NCBI GenBank assembly: GCA_015680685.1
Contig: MNCI01028947.1
Coordinates: 1 to 62,000 of the forward strand
Direction: 5' to 3'
Source: Gnetum montanum
Taxonomy: Eukaryota; Streptophyta; Gnetopsida; Gnetales; Gnetaceae
Length of the DNA stretch: 62,000 nt
Of this stretch, positions 34,574-46,395 are shown in pieces. Position numbers and translations under genes: made by a program. The notes beneath the pieces were generated by a model, which saw only the letters and a program-made list of their open reading frames with translations, had not been told where the DNA came from and did no database searches. Every line of letters starts with the position of its first letter. Positions within the stretch are counted from its first letter, which is position 1.

Positions 34574-34590
34574 CCCCCCCCCCCCCCCCC
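34574..34590. other. 17-base C homopolymer at the gap edge
   Basis: C17 directly abuts the N run and is followed by the 3' target duplication of the L1. Either an assembly artefact or the complement of a G-rich tail; an L1 would normally end in A. Confidence 0.6.
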
Positions 34591-34605
34591 AACAAAGATG
34601 TTGCA

Positions 34606-35219
34606 TGAAGGTTCATAATTATGAATAAAAATTTGAATTTCAAAATTTATTTTTCACAATAATTTGGTTTTTTATGAGAATAATGGGTGGTGAAGTTTGG
34701 CTGGGAGATATCACTAAATGAGTGGCATTGTGGGTGCAAATTTATATATGAATGAAAATATGATTTCAAAGTCCAAGTCTTATTATGGTTATGGTTTTTC
34801 TAGAAAATAAAAGTTCGTGGCACCTAAGCAGTGGCATAGTCCTACAACGTTCAAAATCTACGTTTTACAATAGTTTTGGTTGAGTTTCAAGGGTTGTTAT
34901 CGAGTTTTGAGCACAATGCACTCAAGTACAATGCTTTGTCATAAATTTGGGCTTCATGCTTATTCTACTAAGTGGGATGTGAGGACGTAGATGAGTGAAA
35001 GCTCACTTAAAATGGGTGAAAGCTCACTTAAAATGGGTACTGTTAGGCTTGATGGCCTTGGTATCATTTTTTTAACCTATTCTTATTGCATGTGTTTTTA
35101 AAAATACAATATATAGTTAGTCACTAGTATATATATTATGACAATCAATGGTGCTTTCTAAATTATGTTGATTCAAATTTTTCAATGGATCTAATATGTC
35201 TTCAGTGAATCTATTTTTT
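34606..35219. other. Non-coding flank
   Basis: A 22-bp tandem duplication (gtgaaagctcacttaaaatg) near 34994-35040. No gene. Confidence 0.4.
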
Positions 35220-36440
35220 TTTCAGCATATCTAATTTTTTTAGTAGATCTGATTTCTCTTAAATTCTCCTATGGGGGATTTTATATTACTCCCATCTTTT
35301 TTAGCCAATGTTGAAATTTCTACTTTTTTTATTGATGCAGAAATGTTTGTTGATTTTCTTATTTGTCAAGTTAGGCAATGCTTCAATGGTGCATTGTGCC
35401 CTAGATATAGCATCCTTTATATATAAATATGCAGTGTTGATTATTTGTAAGTGGGCTCTAAATTTTGATATCCAATTTGAAGAATATGCTAAAGTTCCAT
35501 GTTTTGTTGAGTTATATAATCTTTCATTGATTTTTAAGAAAGTTGAGTAGTAAATTGTTAGTTTCTTCCATCCCATTAAGCATATAGAGTATATCTCTAC
35601 AACTTTTAGTTTTCATAGATGTTTTTTTGTTGAAATCAATTTTCTTAATCATAAAAAGGAATTGGTATTACAAGGAGCAGAAAAGACTTATATTCAACCA
35701 ATTACATATTATAATCTTCCGAATTCTTGTAACTTTTACCATCGTGAAGAACATTTGTTTACTGTTTGTCTTTTTCAACTCAAGAAAAGAGATTCTGAAG
35801 AAAAGAAAGTATGTGTTGAGGTTGAAGACACAAAAAATCAAGTTAATGTCCATGATAAGAATAATCAAATGGTAATAAATAATCTAGAGAAGATAGAAGC
35901 TCGTATGCATATTTTTATTAGTACTAGAGAAAGTATTAAGAAACCTAAATAGATAGTTCATAAGGAAATTTTTTCCAAATTTTTTATCGTATGACAAGAA
36001 TACTATTAACTAAAAAATTAAAACTAATATCAATAAGAAGGTTATAGTTGATGTTGAAGATTCTCGATATAAGATCAATAATAAGCAATGAGGTGAAGAT
36101 CTTATACAAGTGATACCACTTTCTTCCTTTGATACAAATATTAGTATTAAGCCACAACTCTCTATCTTAAATCTTTTTGCTATTTTAAGTTCAAGCATGG
36201 ATGTTGAAAAGTGATGTGAATTTTGTTAGGATTGAGACATTTCTTCTTATTAATAGTTAATTGTCTTCATTTATTTTTTCAATATATTAACTATAAGGTT
36301 ATTCACCTAAGTAGATAGCCTTGAAATTGGAAAGTTTTTTCTTTCCATATATATTTTTTATGACATTTCCTCAATAACAAGCTTGTGATGTACTCTAAAT
36401 TTTCCTTGCTTATTACTATTTTTTTGGGGTCTTGCACCCC
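35220..36440 (+). pseudogene. L1-type LINE ORF1 remnant, copy 2
   Basis: Diverged copy of 14500-16060. Encodes EEYAKVPCFVELYNLSLIF, then an open stretch (35662-35952) with YYNLPNSCNFYHREEHLFTV, a CCHC-like knuckle context, and a Lys/Glu-rich tail. Stops separate the parts. The 5' part is shortened by an internal deletion relative to copy 1. Confidence 0.5.
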
Positions 36441-37789
36441 CTAAATTATGGTGATTCATTACACTCTTGCTCATTGTTAGGCACTATATACCTTTGCTTC
36501 ATCTAATGTTTTCTTGTTTTCATTTTCAAAAATTTTCCTACCTTGTAATGTTATACCTAATTTTGGAAATTATCTATTTTTAATAAAAACTAATGTATTG
36601 ACTACTACTAATCAATTTCTAAAGCACATGAGGATTTCTCATATAGTAGGGCTACGAAAACTTAAAAGAAGCATGAGGATTTGAAATTAAGAAAGTATTT
36701 TTATAATTTAATTTTTAATAGTAAACTATAGTTTAAAATGTGAAGATTTCTAACATAGGAGGGCTATGAAAAACTTGAAAAGAGCATGCGGTTTTTAAAT
36801 TAATAGCCCTAGGTCATAGGTTAAAAATTAAAGTTTTTCATATATGAATTTCAACTGAAAATGCAAACTTATATATCATGCTCTTAGAAGTAGATTTGCT
36901 AACCCTTGAAGTTGAAGCCCTATATTACTTTATTGCATGTACTTAGAATTTAATTCATATAAAGAAAGTTAATAAATTAAGTAATATAAAGAAAATCAAT
37001 TATACTAAGGAGATGAATGCTACACGAGAAAATAGATGGTTAAATCAAGGAAAGTTATCTCTTCAATTATGAAATATTGTAATGGATGATCTTTTTTAAA
37101 ACAAATGATTTTTAGAAGATCAAAAGAAGGCTAACGTTTGGTTGAAAGTTAAAAAACAAGGTTACTCACATGAGAATCTTGGTTAATTTTTGATTGAACA
37201 TGCAAGCCAAGAAACCATTTGTCATTTGGCATTTTTATTTCTATTTATTTAAGAAGTCTAATTGCTAGAGCAATGTTGTACTCTCATTATCTTTTTAGTA
37301 AGGCACGTCGTTAGATCAATATATCATGAGATTATACTTGCAAACTATATGAGATATATCATTAGATTAATTTATCAAGAGATTAATGTACTTGCAAACT
37401 ATGCAAATAGAGTATTAAAGATGATAATATATCTTTTCAATTTTGTCAACCTTTGACACACATTTAAATACTATATTAACTATAAATTACTAATTTTTTT
37501 TCTACATTAACCCTATCTCCTCCTTGGGTTATTATATTAATGTGTGAGTTACATAGTTGTTAGAGAATTAATAATTTATCATTGGGCGAGCAAACAAATT
37601 TGTATAAGTGACCAAAATTGATTGTATATTCATCCACGACCACCACAAGATTGTTAATGAAATACATTCTATCTTCAATGGTGTCTAAAAATTATTCAAA
37701 TACCAAATTTTGAATGGATGAACTACACATTTGGATAAATTTTAACATATGTAATGACAAATATATAGGATAATAATTAAGAAATATTT
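36441..37789. other. AT-rich non-coding stretch
   Basis: No gene or repeat boundary that I can support. Confidence 0.4.
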
Positions 37790-38690
37790 TAGTTTATTAA
37801 AATGCCCAATGAATTAACAAAGGAAATAAAAGATGAAATCCCTTAGTATATGCTATTTGTAGATGACATTGTGTTGGGTAATACAACTTGAGAAAATATT
37901 TCATCTAAATTGGCAAAGTGGAGACATGCTCTAAAATCAAAAGGCTTAAAAATTAGTAGAAGTAAGATAGAACATATGAAATACAATTTTCATAACAACA
38001 TAAATAGTGATGAAATAGAAGTGATAATTCAAGGCAAAAAAGTCCCTCATTGCAAATAGTTTTGCTACCTATGATCAAGCCTCCAATTAGATGGTGAAAT
38101 TGATAAAGATATAAGAAATAGAATTAAGGTAGGATGATCCAAATGGGGACAAGTTAGTGGTGTTCTATGTGATAAAAGAATACCAATAAAATTGAAGGGG
38201 AAATTTTATACGATAACAATTAAACTTGCTATCTTCTATGGTGTTGAATGCTAGGCAATAAGAAAGAGGCAAAAATAACAAATCAATATGGTAGAAATGT
38301 GAATGCTTCGATGGATATTGAATATTAACAAAATAGATAAACTACATAATACATATATTAGAGGAAGACTTAGAGTGACTTATATTTCAGATAAGCTACA
38401 AAAATAGTGGCTTAGATGGTTTGTACATATGCAAAGAAGGTCGGATAATGAGCCTGTAAACAAAGGTTGCTTTATCATTTTTATAGGAAATCCACTAAAA
38501 GGAAAACCAAAGAAATCATGGTAAAATACCATCGAAGATGATTTGAAGAAATTGCAAATAAACAAAGCTATAGCTCTTCATAGAGGCGAATAACAAAAAG
38601 GAACTCATGCAGTTGATCGCATTTTGTAAGACAAAGCTAGGATAATGATAATGATGATGAAAATGACCAATGAATTATCTTATGGTACAC
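37790..38690 (+). pseudogene. RTE-clade LINE, 3' part of ORF (reverse transcriptase C-terminus)
   Basis: Reads MLFVDDIVLGNTT (catalytic VDD in the reverse transcriptase palm), [71 protein letters not shown] and KGKPKKSW, in that order. This is the conserved C-terminal half of plant RTE LINE proteins. Several stop codons show that it is dead. It ends with an ATGATAATGATGATGA-type simple tail near 38645-38660, as RTE elements do. It is 5'-truncated within the palm domain. Confidence 0.82.
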
Positions 38691-39082
38691 AATTTTTAAC
38701 TTTCTTCAAAAGTTACATTTCAAATCTGTAACCATCTAACAAATCCATTGTGCTTTTTGTGGATATAATAAAAATTGTTAGTTTATAGTATTTTTAGCAA
38801 ATGTATCTATACAACTTATTGTATGCATCTCTAAACTTGTTGTTATTAGCGGGTTAATTCAACAAGACTAAATGTTGTAAATGTCTTTGTAAACAACATT
38901 ACTGTTAATAATAAACTAGGTTACTTATTGCAAAGTTAATTTATATTATGAAAATTAACAAAGTTAACATTGTAGTAGTTAATGAAATAGCAGTGCAGAT
39001 TTGTCCAATGTAAAATTTTTTTAGCACCATTGTATTTGGATTGTAACATTATGATAACAACATTACTAGGAAAACCCTTATA
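38691..39082. other. Non-coding spacer
   Basis: Nothing supported. Confidence 0.4.
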
Positions 39083-39674
39083 AGTTATAATTTTTTCAGA
39101 TTTATAAGATGTGTGAAACAAAGTTTGTTGACTAGAACTAAAGTAAGCTCAGAGATTGTATAAATCGTAAACATGGAGAACTGTATAAACCTAGATAAAT
39201 AAAGGGAATAATGATCATATCGATTGTAAAAAGTGTTTGGGAACTTATACTAAACACAAAAATAAAACAATAAGATCAAACTTGTCATGATGACATCGAA
39301 TCATGTAGATAAATATTAACACTAGTATCATTAAATGGTTATAGGCATAGAATAGATTAAGAATCAAAGGATATAGAGATAGAGATCCCCCATATGTATA
39401 ATTGTACTTGATAAAATAAGAGAAAACATGATAACCAAGGTAGGATACTTGATAGTTATGGTTCATATGAGCACATTCAAACATATGTGTATTTATCTTG
39501 TCAACAAGCTAACTTAGAACTCCCCTTTTATCATACCAACATCAAGGGCCATGTCTTATTAAAATAGTTATAGCTCTTCATAACTAATCACTAATAAGCT
39601 TGATTAATCTATTCATGTAAAATTGTCATGGTTATACATCTAGGTATAAGTAACACATGTTGAAATTGATAACA
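39083..39674 (-). mobile_element. 3' LTR of the copia-type element
   Basis: Matches 43129-43348 (left part) and 46018-46395 (right part). Ends in gataaca at 39674; the left end has decayed to agttat. Confidence 0.65.
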
Positions 39675-40252
39675 ATACATTTTTTTAAACACTTTTCTGC
39701 AAACTGAATGTGGCAAAGATTTTAATAACTATGTATCTTAATTTTTACTTACATTTTTTTTTGTGGTCGTGAAAACTTATATCCAACCATATGTATAGTA
39801 TGTCAAACTTCAGGAAGGATTTGATATTTGAACTTGCTTCCCTTCAATATGGCATTTAGGTATGAAGAAACTGATTTTTTTAATCATGCTTATGTGGAAG
39901 TCATAATAATGTCATCTTAAGGATTCATTATTAAATTTCCATTTTAGTTTTGACAATTGTAATTGTCTCAAAACTAGATATTTTTCAAGCCAGTGAAGTA
40001 GTTAACTAAGGCTTATATAGTTATTGACAATTTTAGTATTTTATATATCCCTTCTTCTTGGTGACATCTCCATGGTTTTAATAGTTCCTTAAAAATGAAA
40101 AAAATAAGAAAATTTAATAAAAAAAATTTATTGGGCATTTTTTCTTTTGAGATACAAGTAATAGAAAAAATAATAAACACAACTTATTTAAAATATAGTA
40201 CAAAACATCAATAGTCATAAACATAACTTGTTGGAAATCATCATATTTTCAT

Positions 40253-40620
40253 TTATTTAACAAGCTCAAAATTTAATACAACATCAAATTCACTAAGGGT
40301 AGAATCATCTTCAATATTGACCTCCTTTATGGTTTGAGAAGAAGGAAGCCTAGACACTTCACTTACAACAACCATAGAGGACTAAGGATAGGAGGGAGAG
40401 GAAGTAGGGGAAGAAGAGGAAGGAACCATGGATTTTAATTTGATTGCACTTACATACTCAAGTACATTTCTATCCATAGTGAAGGGAGAATCTATAATAG
40501 CTAAGTTGTTTAAAACAATAACATTCAGAAGCTTTCCTACATATTCAACAACTTTAGAAATGCTGATTGATAGTTTTTCTTGTTGGAGTTGATGAGCCTT
40601 CTTTTCAATTTTTAGTCTTC
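40253..40620 (-). pseudogene. Degenerate ORF in the copia-type element, coiled-coil-like
   Basis: The minus strand reads SISKVVEYVGKLLNVIVLNN and, past one stop, VSEVSRLPSSQTIKEVNIED, ending LNFELVK at a TAA (40253-40255). Upstream, Lys/Glu/Gln-rich fragments (ERETLQKKKE) suggest a coiled coil in broken frames. I do not recognise the protein. It may be a captured or gag-like ORF. Confidence 0.3.
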
Positions 40621-43108
40621 AAAATTTACTCCTTTTTCTTCTGGAGTGTCTCCCTTTCCTTGACCTCTACATTAAAATTTTACTTCACAGTTGCAAGTTT
40701 TTGTGGTATAAACTTCTTTGTAGATAAAGCCCTATTCTTATTAGTGGTTGTAAATGCTAGCTTCCCTTACAATTCCTTTACTTACTCCTATGCCAATTAT
40801 AACCACACTGCATCAACTACAATGGGTGGAAGGTTCTATGATATCTTTAGTAGTTGTAGCTCCTTCTTTAATGGCTTTCTTTTTTTCAACAATTCAAAGA
40901 TTCTTTTTTACTTTTCATTCTTGTTTGCAAGGTCCTCTTTTGCTTTCATATTTCTTATGTAATAAATAATAGCATAGTAGTATGAATGAATAAGAGAGAG
41001 GAGTACCTTGTTAGGAGGAGAGACTATAGTTGACTATTGTGGAAAATGCTATAGATTTTGCTCCAACCTTCTTAATGATCTTGGACTCTAGGGTCTTCGT
41101 GTCAAAGAAGCTATAAATATACTCTTCTAGAATATCCTTCTTAATAATTGAGTTAAAAAATTTAACCATGATTTCATGTTCTAGGAACCTATTCTCTAGG
41201 GAATGTTGATTTATGATTAGATTTGTGGTGCTACATTTCAATGGTATCTAATTAGGATTTGACCATGTCTTTTATGAAATCATTATGGTTTCCTTTATTT
41301 GTTCATTTTCTTCGTCGTCACCCATGCCATCATCCCCAAAAGTTGATAACTATGACAGTGTATAAGCTGTCAACAACTTGAGTATCCTTTGTCCTCATAA
41401 GACTATCAACTATGGAAAGATCAACATGAGACATTATAAATATATACAAAATCAAATAATAAAAATATGAACAATGTAGCTTATTGAAGAAATAACAAGA
41501 TCTGATTTGTTACTTCATCTTCATTTTAAAAATATTAAACCAATTTATTTCATTGCATGACCACACCTATGAATGTAGCAAACTCATAGTCCTCCATAGA
41601 GCATCAATTTTCTGTTCCACATAATGATATGGATAGAGATTATTACTACCATATTGCTTCATTGTTGTTGCAAATAAACAATGGGAAATATCTCATTGGA
41701 AGATTTGTTTGACTTGTTAAATTTGATGATGTCCTTAAACATGTATAACATGTCAATGTGGTTAATACTTATGATGTTACTTTTACTATCACCTATCATG
41801 GTTTTAAGGCAAAACCTCAAACACTTGAAAGACAATTGCAAAAACCTATTGCATGCATTTTGTTGATATAGAAACCATCTCTCATAGTAGTTTTTGAGGA
41901 CTAATATAGCTACCTCATAATTAATATTTGATGGTTAAAATGCAAAAAAAAAAGAAAAAAAAAAGCAACAACCTTGACATGACGAATTCCCTTGGTAGCT
42001 CCTTGATTAGGGCCTCTACATTAGTGAGTTTATAGTCATGCATAATAATAGAGAGGATGTGGAGTATAATATGTTAGTTTTAGGAGCTCTTGTTCTTTAG
42101 GGACTGTCATTTGAAGTGATGGTAAGGTGTTGATTTCTTAAGTTGAAGGCCTAGGTTTGAGCCTGGCCATAACCACTCAAAGAGTATCATCCACCAACCT
42201 TCCAAGGATCCCACTTTGCTAGATGAACATTGAGGCTTCAAGTAATGATCCTTTTTAGTAACTCTTGTTTTTTACAGTTTTTTATTTAAATAATACCCTT
42301 TAATTTCATCTATTTCAACTTGAGCTTTATAAATAGCTTCCATGGGGCTTCCCTCATAGTATCTTCATCACAACGTAGTTTGTGGAGGGTGTTCTGTAAG
42401 TATTCATTTTCTTTATTTCTTTTGCTATGATAGGAAATCTTATATTTTCTATATTAGTTAATCAAAGCAAATGGGTATGAGCTTTTTTTCTTATGGATGT
42501 GGCAATATAATAAAATATAGTGTCAAGTAAGGCATGATTTCTTTTTTTGTCAAACTTTATTTTAAGGAATCACGACAACTTTGGAACCTTAATATAGTGC
42601 ACTATCAACTAGTCAAATAGCAAAACTACATTACAAGTTGAACCCATCATGCAGTGGTGCTTCTTGGAATAATATGCTGGCATTTTGATGCCATTTAGTT
42701 AAGAAATAGACAAAATTATACATTACAAATGACATTGCTTTACAAATTGATGTTGAATAATCATAAAAACAACATGCATCGTGTGAATCACTGAATTTAC
42801 TTGTACAAGATAGAATCTTGAAAGCTACAAATTGAGAATGTAGCAAACCTAGAAATTAGATGATGGCAGATGTGAGGGCAACAAGATAGATAGAAGAACC
42901 AAATTTAAATTGCAATTAGGGCAAGCAAGGATGTAGAAAGCCTAATTTCAAAAGCTCAAAGCTATGGAAAATTGTGTCCTCAAATACAAAATGTTTTGCA
43001 CTATAAATACTTTTTCAAACATATATGACATAATAAATGTAGCCATTGATCTATAGCTAGCATTATCCGGACCTTAGGATTATAGCCTCAACAATGCATA
43101 TTAATAAA

Positions 43109-43128
43109 CCAACCATGCTCTAATACCA
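43109..43128 (-). promoter_or_regulatory. Primer-binding site, tRNA-iMet type
   Basis: The minus strand reads TGGTATTAGAGCATGGTT directly after the LTR end (ATAACA). This matches the usual copia primer site TGGTATCAGAGC with one transition. Confidence 0.7.
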
Positions 43129-43454
43129 TGTTATGATTTAAGGTCTATAGGATGTATGAGATCAAATTTGTTAAGTAGAGTTGTAGTAAACTTAGAGATT
43201 GTACAAACCATAACATAGGGAAATGCATACATCACAATCATAAATAGTAGTAGATAAATGAAGTGAATGATAATCATATAACTATGAAAAGTGTTTGAGA
43301 ACTTATTCTAAACACACAAATAAAAGCAAAAAAATAAAAATAAAAAATGGAAACATTGCACAATATGAGAGTTGACATTGCTCTGGTGCCTTCCCCCCAT
43401 GTCCAGTTCTCTTTTTTATATATCACAATATCATATCCAAATATTTCTCATTCA

Positions 43455-43715
43455 GGGCTTGTATCATAATTTAGGTAGGAATTGAACCCATAGCTTCTCA
43501 ACCAAAAGATGAATGTCTCGACTACTACACTACATCCTTTATTTCAATAACATAATACATTTTCCTCTAAAGTTATTTAATAGAATAATGTTATTTACCT
43601 CAAGACATAGTCCACTTAGAATTTTATGCTTAGTGTTTCCCACAAGAATTAATCCATAGCTTCGTGTTTCCAAATCAAGAGTCTTACTCCAATATTAGCA
43701 GCTTATTATTTCTAC
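43455..43715 (-). repeat. tRNA-like SINE units in the left arm
   Basis: The minus strand has GAGTAAGACTCTTGATTTGG followed by an altered B box, and further on TTGGTTGAGAAGCTATGGG with GGGTTCAATTCC (a good B box). Two tRNA-like segments are in tandem. The inverted partner is at 45065-45325. Confidence 0.4.
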
Positions 43716-44800
43716 TAGAAATTTTCTATTTTATTAATTTAGCATTAAGTTACTTAGAATATTGCATATAGAACTCAATTCTTGTTGAGATTTAGTAATT
43801 AAACTAATTTTCTAAATTTTGAAGTTTATTATAAAATATTCAATTCACTTAGATGGTTGGATGTGTTTGGCTATATGGTTATATTATCTAGTTAGTAAAA
43901 GGTTGCTAGTTTGAGTCACACATAAGGCATCCCTATATTCCTAAAATTCTTCTTAATTATCATGTTAGGTTGACAAACTCACTCATTGCTAGGTTGTTTA
44001 TTCAAAGAGGACTACATCTTCCAAGGTAAACTATTAAATGGTTTCATATTACAATAGACTTTTAGTGAAAGAGCACCATTCATGATCAAACCCTTAAGTA
44101 ATTAAAATGCATAGCAAGTTTAGCATCTAGAGCAAAGTTGTAATTTTAAACCATAGCCAAATTAAAGGTAGCACCTTCAAGTTTGATAAACATAATTGAC
44201 TAGCCTAGGTTGACTATATTATTAGCCCCTAAGGGTAAAAAGGACATGATGCATCCATTGTATCAAGTAACAAATTGTAGATTTGGAGTTCATTGAAAAT
44301 TAAATTCCACATGCATCCTAGATTTCCAATTGTATTTTCATCCAAGCTTGCAAGTGGATTTTGAACCTTTAGCATTGCTTGACACTACATTATCATCACC
44401 CTTAGAAAATGAGCTAGTCATGGATAAAATACTAGCAATGCTATATTGTGATCTCTCTTAAGGAAAAAAAAAAAGTAGTTGCAACAGAAATTGAGAACAT
44501 ATAGATTCCATTAACTTTTTTAAACTTCTAGTTTCAACAACTCTTGATTAATAAGAGAAGACATAAGATAGGTTTAAAATCAAATGATGAGTAGGGAAAG
44601 GTGGGCCAAATCCAAAATAAGTTGACTATATGTATAGCCCAAGACATATAGCCAATAAGGCATTTTAAGAAAATTTGTTTGAATATAATGATACATTGAC
44701 TTAATTTCGCAACCTCTTGCTTAACAATGGATGGTAACAAGGATTAGCAATCAATGTTACATATACATTATAGCCTTAAGTTAGTATGAAACTAGACAGT

Positions 44801-44880
44801 TGCAGTTGTTTTAAAACGTTCTTAATGAGTCTACCTGCCTGCAGTTGTTTTAAAACATTCTTAATGAGTCTACCCGCCCC
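44801..44880. repeat. 40-bp tandem duplication next to a C-rich tract
   Basis: GCAGTTGTTTTAAAAC starts at 44801 and 44841, and both copies run into AATGAGTCTACC. Confidence 0.75.
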
Positions 44881-44910
44881 CGTCGCACCCCACCGCCCCC
44901 AACCCCCCCC
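44873..44910 (-). other. G-quadruplex candidate on the minus strand
   Basis: Plus-strand C runs of 3, 5, 4, 5 and 8 within 38 bases, in a strongly AT-rich region. The complement has at least four runs of three or more G with short loops. Confidence 0.6.
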
Positions 44911-45064
44911 AAAGAAAAAAAGAGCTTCTTTTTATGCATTCTACAAAATAATGTAAGTTGTTACTTATGAATTCTATAAATATTTATTTACCAAATCTCA
45001 CATAGAGTCAAGTTCTATATGCAGTTGTCTAAATAACTTAATGCTAAAGTAATAGAAATGACAA

Positions 45065-45325
45065 TTGCAAGTAGAAATAATGAGGTGCTAGCTTAGGGGT
45101 ATGACTTTTAATTTGGAAATACCAAGCTATAGATTGATTCTGGTAGGAAATACTAGGCATAAAATTTTAATTAAATGATGTATTGAGGTAAATAATATAA
45201 TTCTATTAAATAATTTGAGGAAAATAGGTTATTTTATTGAAATAAAGATATAGTGTAAGATCTTTTGGTTGAGAAGTTTTAGGTTTGATCCCTACCTAAC
45301 CCTGATGCACGTTATCACCCACAAA
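45065..45325 (+). repeat. tRNA-like SINE units in the right arm
   Basis: GTGCTAGCTTAGGGGTATGAC (A-box-like), and later TTGGTTGAGAAGTTTTAGG with AGGTTTGATCCC (B-box-like). Mirror image of 43455-43715. Confidence 0.4.
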
Positions 45326-45550
45326 AATATAGCCTCGATGATTCTTGCACTAACAACATATCCCATATAGATTTTGGTAACAGGTAGAAGCAGAACTATT
45401 GGAGTTAGCAAGTTAGCATTTCCCAAATTATTATTTGAAAGCTGTACACATTACTCATTGTTTCTTAGACTGTTTCTGGATCTGCAGCAATCACGTCTGA
45501 GGAAATCCATTTTTATCCGCCTGTCTTGGATTCCATACAATAAAAAACTG

Positions 45551-45600
45551 AGTGTCATGATTTATTAAATAAAAAACTGAGTGTCATGATTTATTAAATA
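45551..45600. repeat. 29-bp tandem duplication
   Basis: AAAAAACTGAGTGTCATGAT repeated with a 29-base period, in the extra sequence of the right arm. Two diverged direct repeats of about 120 bp (tgcatctct...gtgaggc) follow at 45600-45825. Confidence 0.7.
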
Positions 45601-46395
45601 GGGGGTGCATCTCTGTAATTTGTCAAACAGCAGCAGGAGAAATTTGGAAACAATTGATCATAAATGCCAACGTGTGAGGCTGTTTTGTTTCGGGAAAGTT
45701 AGATAACCTGAACCTGAATAGGGCTTGCATCTCTATGATTTCTGATTTGCGCAAACAATACGGGAAACAATTGAAGAAAAACGTCAATGTGTGAGGCAGT
45801 GCTGTTTAAGGAATACCAAATTATTAAGAAGGTATTAAGAAGGTAGGGAGTCTAGGATTTTTCATGGACCTTGATAAGATCTGGCATATTTCTTTAGGAT
45901 AGGAGCGTGTTGTACATGTGGAAAAGAGAACTGGATACGGAAGAGAGGTACTGGTTGGAAGGGGTAAAATAAGGTTGAACAATGCTAACTTCCTTCTTCC
46001 ATATTGTGCAATGTTCCTAAATAAACTTGTCATGATCACACCCAACAATGTACATAGACATCCAACAATTGTGTGATTATAGACACAAAATAGCTCAAGA
46101 ATTAAAGGATACAAAGATAGAGATCTTCATATGTACAACCTTAATAAAATAAGAGAGAACATGATAACCATGGTGGATATCTGAAAATGATGGTCCATAT
46201 AAGTACATCCAAACGATATATGATTGTCTTGTCAACAAACTATCTTAGAACTCTCCTTTCATCATGCTAACATCAAGGATCATGTATTGTTACAATAGTC
46301 ATACTTCGTAACCAATCACTAACAAATTTGATTAATTTCTTCATGTAAATCTTTATAATTATACATCTAAGTAATATATGTTAAAATTGATAACA

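Larger units (their letters stand above)
31995..34591 (+). mobile_element. 5'-truncated L1-type LINE flanked by a 14-bp target duplication
   Basis: ACAAAGATGTTGCA occurs at 31981-31994, just before the LINE coding sequence begins, and again at 34592-34605, just after the assembly gap and C-run. These are the expected flanking target-site duplications of an L1 insertion. The element starts within the reverse transcriptase, as 5' truncation would give, and its 3' end lies in the gap. Confidence 0.72.
43349..46017. mobile_element. 2.67 kb inverted-repeat (foldback-like) element inside the LTR
   Basis: Left end GGAAACATTGCACAATATG (43349-43367); right end CATATTGTGCAATGTTCC (46000-46017), an 18-bp terminal inverted repeat with a one-base indel. 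Inverted homology continues inward: 43430-43790 matches the complement of about 45310-44985. The right arm carries about 590 bp of extra sequence at 45326-45960, with internal direct repeats. No transposase was found. The target duplication is unclear in the A-rich flank (taaaaaat versus taaataaa). Confidence 0.6.
39083..46395 (-). mobile_element. Minus-strand copia-type LTR element without visible pol, carrying a nested insertion
   Basis: The 3' LTR is at 39083-39674 (592 bp). The 5' LTR is at 43129-43348 plus 46018-46395 (598 bp once the nested insertion is removed). The LTRs share tgttat/ataaca ends and are similar along their length. A tRNA-iMet-type primer site sits directly inside the right LTR. 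The interior of about 3.45 kb (39675-43128) shows no protease, integrase or reverse transcriptase motif. I infer an old non-autonomous element. Confidence 0.68.
43129..46395 (-). mobile_element. 5' LTR of the copia-type element, split by an insertion
   Basis: 43129-43348 and 46018-46395 together give 598 bp, colinear with the 592-bp LTR at 39083-39674. The interruption falls in an A-rich stretch. Confidence 0.68.

Noticed and set aside
33435-34643. Very long open frames on both strands
   Set aside because: They run through the 962-base N gap and are artefacts of untranslatable X codons.
40567-40962. 131-codon plus-strand frame, rich in Phe/Ser
   Set aside because: Antisense to the A-rich, Lys/Glu-rich ORF of the copia-type element; composition explains the open frame.
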